Shown here: one piece after another, positions 13,401 through 25,400 of the stretch | How the letters are laid out: every line of letters starts with the position of its first letter | How positions within the stretch are numbered: the first letter of the stretch is position 1 | Assembly: GCF_014839805.1 (NCBI RefSeq) | Contig: NC_051118.1 | Span: 3,402,391-3,466,390 of the forward strand | Direction of reading: 5' to 3' | DNA length: 64,000 nucleotides | DNA from: Manduca sexta | Lineage: Eukaryota > Arthropoda > Insecta > Lepidoptera > Sphingidae | Made by a program: the position numbers and the translations under genes | Notes under the pieces: generated by a model | Told to the model about the DNA's origin: nothing | The model's database searches: none | Seen by the model: the letters and a program-made list of their open reading frames with translations, nothing else

Positions 13401-16400
13401 CAGGCCTGGAATTCGAACCCGAGGACCTCGGAGAGCTGCCATACCGCGCACACAGTACAACTATGCCACCAAGGCAGTCTCAAAATTCATTTCTAATTAC
13501 TAAAATTATTGCGCGCTAACTTCATTAGGCCATAGCCTAAGTATGCTGCCAAAACAAATAGACAATAATATATATTTGCTCACTTTATTATAAAATGATA
13601 ATAATGTCAACAATATTTCTGTTAATAGCACTTAATTAACATGGGACGAATACTTAAAATGCCAATAAACTGCATACCAACTGATAATTATAAATGTTTA
13701 CTAAACTTACTTGACTTTTCATATCTGAAATATTCACCTTTAGTGTTATATTTAAAGCCATCGCGTTTCTTTTTATATTCTTTTATCGTATTATTTATAT
13801 GACTACAGTTAAATAGTATATAAAATCAGAATTAATAGTTAGCTACATGTCTGAATAAATAATAAATAACAACAATAGTAACTTCAAATAAATCATTGAT
13901 TGGTTTTACGCGTTATCTTTTTTTATGAGTGCACGACAAAGTGTCCCCATTGCACCTGGTAGTAAGTGGAGTGGTCCAATAGAATGTCGACTGACGAGAG
14001 ATGATTATCCCTCGACAGTCGATACAATTATGCCGGCCTGTTGGAACCGGATATACACAGCCTGATCCCGGAACGCGACACACTTACGTGAGCCGTTATG
14101 GCGGGTTTTAACATCTTGTGATGGTCGCTATCCGGGTGGATATAAAAAATATACTACCAACAGCGAAATCTATCTCATCAAATAAACTAAACTTTTCATG
14201 TCATTTCAGTAGGCAATGTTGTGCTGTAATCCCCTTTAAAACGAAACACAGCAGCGTTTCTAAACTGTTCTTCAGAAGAAATAAAAGATGTTATTGTGTT
14301 TAATAGAATATTTATTTATTTAAATAAGGGTCTCCAACGGTACATACTTTTGTTATTTCTAGTACTAGATACTAAAATCACATTCTGTGTAGTAACAAAG
14401 AAAATTCACAACACTCACAAATTACACGTAATGTTTATCTTTCACGGAAAGCAAAAAAAAAACACAAATTAAAACCACATCTAAAATTACAAATCTATGG
14501 TAGTCTGACTTTTAAACAAAAGCTTAATATACTAAGAAAACTATATTGGAAATTTTACATGTTGTAATTATAAATAATAACAAATTATTAAGTACTATAT
14601 TATGTCTAATGATAATTTTCTTTATAGAGTACGCAAGCGAGCTATTCTAATATTTTTTTCATATAAATACTGCCTAAGAAACGAATTTAAACCAAGAGAG
14701 AAAATACTAGTCAAATATTATATATTATACAGAACCACGCTCGTGGTGTGTTTTTGTATGTAATTCCCCTCGTCGTGAAAACATATCTGACTCATAATGT
14801 CAAGAGGCTGAACCATTGAGCGTGTTTAGGATGATTTTCCTCAATCTCATATAGAATATTAGTATTGATTATAAACCGCCACAGTCGCGTAATTAGTTGT
14901 ATTACGATGGGACTGTTGTGAGAGGTTCAATTCCCGGGTGGGGTTTAGTCATTTTAGGTTTTTTTTTGTCAGTCTGGATTCTAGAAATTTGTCCAGTAAA
15001 TGGCTATGTTGGTTCTATGTATGTTTGCCACATATATGAAACCTACATAGCTGGCAAATTGTAGGTTTGATGCAATCTGTGGCATCTGCATACGACTGCA
15101 GACTAAGCTATAAGTGAGCAAAACTCAAGTTTAACACATTGAATTTTATCTTTACCAAATATCAACCAGTAGTCAATGAAACTCAGTAAAATTTGCAATG
15201 ACACCAACCTGCCTGGGATGCTTGTCTGATTGCAATTTCGAGTTATTCAAACTTACGAATTTTTGGTTAACCTTTTTGAATAATAGCTACCTAGTCCCTT
15301 CTTAAAAAAATAAAAGATCAAAGATGTATGTATGGATTTTTATATGGAATTTTCCTGATCAAACTACGGTCCTTCCTTGACTGTTTTAAGAACCGGAATA
15401 ACTATTTTTACTCTACTATTCCTCATAACAACATTCCACAACTTTTGTAAAAAATAAATCAAGAATTTACATCTCACTGCAATGCATACGCTTTTGTTTG
15501 GAGTTTGTAAAGATATAAGTAGTATTCATATATCGTTTCAATATATGTTGACTCTACATTATTTTCTAGCTATAATGATCTATTGTGTTTGAAAACAACT
15601 GTTAGAATAAATATTTACGAAATTTAAACAATGTTTAACATTTTACGGATTCAAATAAATTATTTCATTTAAAAATTTGTTAATCTCAATACGCTCTTAT
15701 TTTAGTGTAGGTACTAACGGGTATTTCTTATTTGGTAGAGGTGGTAGCTGCCTAGTAAACATTAGTCTATGGCATGTATGGACCAGCTCAACCGGGGTTA
15801 TACCAATATCTTACACAATTTACCGAAGTAACAGCCTACTGTTACGTTTCGTATGGTCAATTTGGTTGCGGGAAGCAGTTTCTGCCGCTTCCCACCCTCT
15901 TCTCTTATCCTTTTTTCCCTCTAAGACCGGCGACAACCCAACCAACAAGCCCTGATCCTATAATATCAGCATCACAAGCCTTGAATCTTTTTCTGATTTG
16001 GCATCTGCATACGGCAGACAACGCTGATTGAACGAAAATCGAATCACGTAGACTGAATTTGACTTTCATCGAATCAAACAGTAATCATTTAAAATCAGTT
16101 TGTAATCACACCAACTTGCGTTGGATGCTTATTCCATTGCAATTTCGAGTTATTTTATCTTACGAATTTTAGTAAATTCATTTTTAATACCTTTTTTTCT
16201 TCCAAAGACATGAGTTTAGGATACGAGGTGTGAAAATGTGGAAAAAAAAGGCAATATTGCTTTTTCCGTAAATATATTTCCTGCACAAAGGACTGGGGAC
16301 TTGAAAAAAGCGGCAGGAAGTTGATAGATGGCTTCTTATGACCGAGATGGTTGGCGATCAGATGAGAAGGCCTACATTTAGAAGTGAACAGCAATAGGTA

Positions 16401-19400
16401 GAAATAATATTGGGAATAAAATTATTTAACTTTATTTCGCGTTTTTTATGTTTAATTCTACTCTCCACGGTGCGGAGACTTCGCAGCCTGCATTGTCGCT
16501 GGACAAACAATCCGATAAAAAATTTTAATTCGTGTAAACATAAGAAATGATTATGCAAACTATGTATAATTCTATTTGGTTTAAATAGCCGGAGAAGTCT
16601 TCCAATATTGGTTCCAAATGAGATCCCAGAAGGCCATCCTCTGCTGGTTGACATAATTCTTCACTTCCATGTTCACGTCTATGTTCATATACGGTCTGGC
16701 TTCGGTATTTGTCACCGGCGTCCATCTCACTGGCAGCAGGCTTGTCACTTGCGGTGTAGGGTCCCTAAAATGTAAATTTATATCACAAATTAGTAATAGA
16801 AACGGTAACAAAGCTGATTACTTCTAGAGAGTTTATGAAACTCTATGATAGGAATATTCGGGAAACTCTTCTTCGGTGGAAGTCTTTGAGATGAGATATG
16901 TGGTGAAATACCAAGATGCGGAGTTGGTGCAACACTATTTCAAGCATGTTCCAGAGTTGCTTATTTTTTATGAAGCCGCCTGACTAATGTCAATTATCTC
17001 TAAGGAATGAAGTCCCAGAAGATCGTCTTCTAAAAGCCTATGTAAAGTTTTGTCCCCCCTCCCTGGCAATCGAATTCAAGAACTGCTAGTCCACTACTAA
17101 CTTTAGCAAGGGATTGGTATAAAGTTCTAAATTAAGACAATGAAATCATATAAGACTCCAAAGGTCTATCGCCAAAAGAAGATTCTCAACAAATATATAA
17201 TTTTTACAGAATGTTCAACTTACCCATACTTAGCGAAATTAGCCCACATTTCTGTCATCCTGTTGCGCATCATGATCTGTTCATCAGAAGTGAGATTTTG
17301 TGTCATTTGGAAAAGGTATTGTAGTTCTTCGGTATGAAATGCTCCTACTCCAGACAAAGACTTGTATGGACTTCCTCCAATATAGGAAAATATGTATTTA
17401 TAAACTTTTTCTGCTCCAAATTTCACGTAATTGTTAACCGAACGCTCCGCTGCGTGGTTCACCATGAAATCGGACAAGAAGTCGCTCAGTTCGAGCCTTG
17501 ATTCCTTTGCTATCGGCTTCCCTCCTAAATAAAAGTCACGGACGATCTTAGCGAGAGTTTCCAATTCTTCCTTTTTAATAGTAAATATCTGGCCCAGTCT
17601 CTCGCTGAATGCATTTTGTAATCCATTATAGAAAGCATCATCTTTATCAACGAATGTATCAAAGGTCTCTTTACTGTTGTAACCAATAAGTATTTTAGCA
17701 TTTCTAATTTTAGCTGAATTTTGGAAATGATAGGGATCTGTTGTCATGAAACTTGAAACACCTTTGAAGGGTTTCTCTTTACATGGTCGTAAGATGTTAG
17801 TCAAATTGCGTGCGAATTTCATAACTTCTACAGGGTCGGCTCTTGCTAAATATTTGATTGCATCGTCATTGTTCATACTCTCATGTCCCATTTTTCCAGC
17901 AAGTTCTATAGCTGCGTTAGGATCACCCTTACCGAATACGTAAGGAGTGAAAATCGACCCGCTTTGGACTATAGTCTTGTCAAATAACTTTTCGTACATA
18001 GAGTACAGATGAAAATCAACGGATCCTCCGCCATAGCTTTCTCCAGCAATCGTGATTTTCGTCGGGTCTCCACCAAACGCGCCGATATTTGCCTTGATCC
18101 ACCTCAAAGCAGCGATTTGATCCTTCAGTCCCTGGTTACCTGGTACTTTGGGATCGTTTAAACAAAGGAAACCATACGGGCCTAGTCTATAGTTGACTGT
18201 GATGACTACTATATCTTGTTGGACTAAATATTGACCGCCATATTGGCCGGCATATCCGAAGAAGAAGCCACCTCCGTAGAACCATACGAATACCGCCTTC
18301 GTATTACTAGGACCGGCTTGGTTTGGCACGTAAATGTTGAGTGTCAAACATTGGAGTATTCCGCCCACAAAAACTGTCGCTTGGGGGCATAAAATAGTAG
18401 AGTCATTGGCTATAAATGGTTTCTTAAAAGCCGGCTGGTTTAGTGAGTTCTGGAAATAATAAATTTATCTTAAATTCATCGGTAACTTTGTAAGCATTTT
18501 TGTATTTTCACAAAGTTTTAGCTGGCCTCAGTCCAACATATTTGTTATTCAATTCCCAATTAGTAGCCCTTTGCATATAAATTGAGAGAAAGCATCACCA
18601 AAGTTATTATTTTATGATGTTAAATATAGGTGCCTAAGTGTTACACTTATCTAAATTTTGACTGAAGAAGACAAAACCCTCCGAGTTGGTATAGTGAACA
18701 CAGAGCAGTGAGTGCTATTAAAAAGGACTCTCGAACAATGTATCTTCCCCTTAATAGAGATAACAAGAAAAGTGTTGTTGGAAATATTCTTAGTCATAGT
18801 CTCATTAATAATTTAGGTTAAATTACATATCTTATTAGTCATTTTTGACAACATGATGTATTGCGTAGAGTCGGTACAACATAGAAAAGAAAAGAAAATA
18901 TTTGCGTATGAATTGAAACACATGAGAAAATATGGTTTTAATTGAAAACGAGCGATGAAAACGGAAATGTCCTATTGCTATTCCCGTACCTACTTAAATA
19001 CTCTAAAAGTAGACTTTATGTAGTTTTTATAGACTTTATATGCTCTAAAAGGGTGGGCAGAGTTAAAACAAAACAACTTGCCTTTACACTTTTGTTAAGT
19101 CACCAAAACCATATTTTTTATAATGTTTTATTATTTTAAATATTATCGGGTATTATAAATACTAAAACTAAATGAGAAATGATTAAAATTATGACAATTA
19201 ACGTTTACGAGATTAGATAACAAAAAATGGTTAACTTACACCAAAGGGATTCCCCTCGTCCACCTTAGCGTAAGGCACACCGAAGAAGGTCTTATATCCA
19301 TCGCTAGTAGTCTGTCCAACCACAGTTCCTTTGCCAGTAGTCACTATGACATCCTCGGCCCACGCCGGGGCGAGTAACAACACCAATATCCACATGCTCA

Positions 19401-22400
19401 CTGCGAGAGAGAATAACGCGAAATGTTTGTATGGACGAGTTACGCCGATGACGTGGTTTTATGGTTCCGTGTTGGTGATGTAAAAACGCCGCGAGTCAAA
19501 AATTTTATAGACATCTTATGAGGTATACAAATTACCTTACGATGTTTTTCTTGATCGTTAGAGCATGTGATAATTCACAAATATACACACATAACTTTAG
19601 AAAGGTCATTTATCTTGACAGTCCGTTCCACTCCCAATCAGGTTATCGCCGTTTTGTACCTAAACTATAAGTATACTAATTCTATCAAGAGCAAAGTTTT
19701 GTTTGTAATCCATCAACTTTAAAACTACTGGACAGATTTTGAAAATACTATTATTCATAGGAAACTATAGACTATTTAGTGACCAACCCCTCCCTTCCCC
19801 TACGGCTACTTTTTATCCCAAGTCACGTTAACTACGTGGAGCTATGCGCAAAAGTTACTCTTAAATAAAATAATTTATGTATTGAACCGTATTCGAGAAG
19901 TTTCTCGTATGTAAATCCCCTTTTGAGAAATACGACTCAATGCCAAGAACAAGTAAAACATTTAGTTTATTTGTATAATTTTCCTTATTTGTGTAGTGAT
20001 TTGTGTAAACTATTAAATACGTTGCAATAATTCCAAAGATATGTTAATTACTATTTGGGTTTTAATCTTAGAAAACAATTTTACGGAAATGGCGGGAAAT
20101 GATAAAAAAGGATATCATAAAGAAAAAAAAACAAAATATACTTCAAAACCAGTTTATACTGAACTCTGTTACGTGTGCGAGTTCTTTGCCGACTTTGTAT
20201 TGTTTCCTCTTATATTTCGAACAAGTTTTCCTCGAAGGAGAATTTACAATCATGTTAAGAAATAAAGTGGTCATTGCCTTCTACAACTTGATATATCATT
20301 TAGTGATATGGCGATAGGCTCACCCCCTATCACATCACTGAACGGAATATGCACGGTGCAAAGTAGGAGCACCGGTTACGCCTCTGCCTACCCCTTCGGG
20401 AAAAAAGGTGTGCGTGTGTATGTATATAATAGATAATATTGATTAATTCAATTAAAAACAATTCACAATCAAATGAATAAGCGGTCAAGGATCAAGAGGT
20501 ATTTCACCTTCGTTAGGTAATGGTTGTTAGAAGCGAGTTTGCTACGATCATTCTGATTACATTATAAAATTATAAGTAAATTCGAGATAAAACGACGATA
20601 GCCTTGTAGGGCGTGGAACGGACTGCCGAAACGAATGTCCGCAGGTTCAAAATCGAAGGACACACACCTCTGACTTTTCTAAAAAATCATGTGTGTATTC
20701 TTTGTGAATTTATCGTTCGCTTTAACGGTGAAGGGAAACGTCGTGAGAAAACCTGCACATCTGAGAAATTCCACTTTAGAAATTTTAAGTGTGTGAAGTC
20801 TACCAAACCTAGGCCATCGTGGTAGACTAGCGGATTAAGCCCTTTCAGTAGTAGAGAAGGCCCGTGCCCAGCAGCGGGACAGTACAAAATACAGGACTGA
20901 TATTATCATAGGGTAAATTCAATTTATTTTTTTATTATTAATGTCAATCGAGGTTGTTTCCGCGATACCAGAGTGCGAATTAACCGAAGTAAGAGATGTC
21001 TGAGCATGACGATCGCCTTGCAATGTAATTTATAGTTCGGGGAAGAGGCAGCCTTAAGAGAAGGTAAACCGGGCAAACGCGTAGGGTCTCACGCTTACAA
21101 GGGCTTCACGTGGGACTTTGGAAGACCTTTTTACAATCTTACCGAAGAAACTGTTACACGGGGAACCTTTTATTACTCCACCCGGGGCCTCGCGACGTTT
21201 TTTTTTTGCTTTCGCCTAGGGCCGCCGTTTCAGACTGCTAATGGTTTGGGGTCATAGCTGTTGTTTAGATATGGATAGTCATGGTAATAGTCGGAGTCCT
21301 GGTTCCTTACGCCACACGTTATATTGTTTAAAAAAAGTACGTAACGCATGCTTGCGTTTATGACAATTGAAATACCATTTCGTGTCTATTTCACAAAAAT
21401 AACTCAACACGGTGTTACAAATTTTCGCTGTCTTAGGATTGTAATAAACTAATCTCAGCTTTGAATAGTATCTTAAATAGACATTTAAGATTTTAGAGCA
21501 TTTAATAAACAACGTTTGGTTACTGGTTTTCCTAAACCCAAAACCTCGCTACGTTCCGATAAAATATGAAACTAATTTATTGTACTGACTATAAAACTTT
21601 GAAACGGAAAACGAAAAGGGCAGGCCCAAAGTAGGTTTTATATATTCCTGGTCAGGACTCAAAAAGTTTTGTTAAAACCTTTACTTTGTCCTCAGGGTCG
21701 CGTCATTAAGACACCCTACCCAACCTGGGTGTTGGTGATCGCTGTCTTGATGATCCTGGCTGGCGTGCTGCCAATTCCAGTGGTTTTGCTGCTGCGAAGG
21801 TTCCAGTGTCTCGCCTTCGACGTAGACATCCACCAGGGCTCCATCAGGAGGATTGAGACCACCGTCTCCACTAAGGAGATGATGAGCGATCAGGATGTAA
21901 GTGTGGTGGGGTATATATGGTGCAAGGAATTGCATTTAGGTATATTGGACGTAGTTTCAGGGTAACATAAAAAAACATACTAATGATTCGTGCTTCTCGG
22001 GTTTTATGGAAGTATCGCTAAAGATACCTAAGAGCCGTATTAATAAATCAATCTCAACTTTGAGTAGGATCTCAAGTACACGTTTAACTCTTTGATAAAC
22101 AAAACTTAAGATCTAATTTAAGAGCTTGTGCTCAGCTGAATCAGCGTTGATTTATAAACAAACAGCTGTCAATATCCGTCATATGCTGTGACATAACAGT
22201 TGCGATGTTGATATTGTTCATAAAATAGCGACAATCTTAAGACGCTGACTTTAATTTGACAGCGTCAGATCTGATATCGCAGTTTAAAGCAAAACTGAGT
22301 TTCTATTAATACGGCCCTAAGTTATTTCTGGTGGCGGTAATTATTTAATTAGAAGAGATTATTGATGTGGAATTATATCATTTAAAAACATATTAAATGT

Positions 22401-25400
22401 AAAAAATATAAAGATTACCTAATAATGTAGGTAATTTTTGCTGTTAAACTTTGGAATTAAAACTATTCCATCAAGGTAAAGGAAAGCCAGTGATGTAGGC
22501 TAAAGTATTTTGTGAAGCTCATTTAGTGGATCGCTAACATATTGATCATGTTTTATTGTAAATCTAGAAGATTGGTACTATATCTCCCTCTGTGTTGAGT
22601 GTAAGACATTTTGAAAAAGTTACAACTCCAAATACTAAATGGGATTGTCAATTTCTTTTTGTATTTTATTTAGTTAATTATTTATTTATTTATTTACTTA
22701 CTAAATGTATAATAATTGCTGTTGTTACATTTTATGTTCTTCTTTTTCATTTTTCAGTTCACAATAAATAATTATGATTAAAAATATTTAAAATTCGAAA
22801 ATAGACGCTGCAATTAAAACGGCTAAAAAGTATTACAACACATTTAGAATGGGAATGTCAAAACTTTTAATGGGTATCCTCTGCATACCCCTTCGGGGAT
22901 AAATGCGTGATGTTATGTATGTATAAATATTTAAAATTGAAAAATATTCGCTGCAATTAGGCCGCTAAAGGTGTCACAACACATTTGGCGAACATAAATT
23001 AAAACGACACCAAATATCAAAACAAAGTTTGTAAAACTTCATTATATTATTATTTATAACAAGATTTCTCAAGAATTGATTTTAAGAGCAATAATTTACA
23101 TTGTTTTTATAATATTTCTATTTTTATCAATGTTCGAAATTCATATAATTTTCGGAATAGTTCTTTATGCTCACTCTTTACTATAGTTTCTCCTACATAG
23201 GTGTTATTTACACGACTTAAATTTTTAATTCCCTTTAAGTATTTTGAGTTGTAACCTCATTGTGGTGGGTTCATCAATACAACTGCATATCATTTGTGTT
23301 GCTAAAGTCCACTTGCACCAAAACTGAATCGAGTTTAAACCGAAATCAAAACAAATATCATAATTATTCATATTGACGGTATTTTTGTAGTTACTTCCTC
23401 AATGACTAGCTTCCGTTAGTCTGGGGTTTTACATTAAGATCGCTTTGGGACTTGCCCGCACATGTAGGCAACTATTTAGACATGATAATTGCTGATGGCC
23501 GCGTCATGAGCATCGTCATACCAGAGTGATATTATGACGAACAAAGTTGCAAGTGTAACGCAATCTAGAATTTTCTATTCTGAATGGCGTCATTACTGTT
23601 TTTACATTGTGATATTAGACGACCATGTTGCTCTTCTCATCATGTCGAGAAACCGATTTCGTGTAAACTCGATCTAGTTTACGCAAGTGATGTTTTTGGG
23701 TGTACATACATGTACTAACTGTCATTACGCTTGTATATAATCGGGTTAGGTGCTCTCGCCGGAGTCAGCGCCGCCTGCGCCCGCGCAGCTTGTCGCCGAC
23801 GCCGCTACTAAATTCACCATCGGGGATTTCGACGTAAGCCCCTGTCTTACTTTCAGGTTTTATGTCGAAAATGTTTAATACGATTACACAAATCATTATT
23901 CCTTTAAATCAGATATTATATTAAACTTTTTCATTATAAAGTTCACAAATATAAAAGATGACTTCGATGAATATATTGATGTGTGAATTTGTTGTTGTGT
24001 TGAAAGCTTATCAACCAATAATACTTAATTGATCAATTATTAGAAAATTAGTATCTGATAAAAGTAATTAATCATCTTCCCCCTTGTGGACGAAGCTAAG
24101 AACCAATTGATCTAAAAAGATTCCAATAATTTTAGATTCGTTAAGATTTTTATAATTATTTATTTATAAAGTTAAGCATAATGTTACTGTAAAATGAGTT
24201 TAACATAACACTATTAAAATCACGATTCCGTATTTAACCCACAATTATCATGTTTAGATAATTTAATTGCATTGTTTGTACTTTCGTGGTTAAATAAGCG
24301 TTGTGTATCGTTATAAATATTTTCGACTGTACATGAATGTCCAAACTAATATTTATATTTTATTAGGATTCTTCAAAACCTGGTAATGTTGGGTTACTAA
24401 TATTATATTCATCAATCATTAGATAAAATCTTAAAAAATATTCCCTAACATTTTTTATTTTCAGTACTCATAACTTATTATAAATCCTTGTACAAATTGA
24501 CAAAGAAGTCCTTCAATTAATTTCACAAACTTAAAGGAACTATTTTTTTAAATACTGATAAATTCAATCAATTTCAAAAACCATTACATCCTATCTTTTG
24601 AAGTATATTTTCCCTACCAAAAACTAGAATAACTAAACTATCCTGGTGTCAGCTATTTTTAAGTATAAACTGTATACTCCATATTGCCACTTTTATTATT
24701 TTTCAATAGACTTACTAAGTGTATCATTGATCATAATACGTTTATCCTGAACTGCTCATATTTAAATTAACAAAAAAAAAAACTATTTGTTAATACAGCC
24801 TACAAGTTTATTGAAAAATAGTCGGGAAAAGTATAAAGAAACTATTTGTTAACAGCCTGCAAGTGTATTGAAAAATAATCCAAAGTATAAAGCTCAGTAC
24901 AGTGTTGTCTACGGAAGCTAAGCTAGTGTGTGCTAAATGTGTGTAAATATTTTATTTAGAACGTGGAGAGCAGCGAGGAGCGCCCCAACAAGCGCCTGCC
25001 CGCCGGCATCGCGCGCAGTCGCCCCAAGAAATAAATGTTTGTGTTCTATATATTGCAGCTTTGCTTTGGCACGGGAATGAAATTATATAAACATAATTTT
25101 AATTGTATTATAGCTTCTTTGCTGTGTTTATTGTAATAATTTAAGGTTACAGTAAGTTCATGCTTCGAATAACTTCGATGATTATTTTTATGCAGATTTT
25201 TTTGGCACGGTTATAGTTTTTTTTTGACTTAGTGGTAAAAGTGTTCCGGAAGAAAATTAAGTTCAATATAGTCACAGTTGTCCAATCCTACGATTATTTT
25301 TGGATGTTATTCTTACCAATATAGATCAAGACTAAGTGTCAAAGAAAACAAAAACAATCAATAATTAAGATTGGACAATTGTGTTGAGGCATCGCATTAA

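Noticed and set aside
13312..13503. Small plus-strand protein with [14 protein letters not shown] sequence
   Set aside because: It is the translated reverse of a tRNA-derived SINE including its B-box.
16358..16811. Overlapping minus-strand frames near the end of esterase 2
   Set aside because: They partly overlap the true last exon in other frames; only 16581-16764 fits the phase and paralogue structure.
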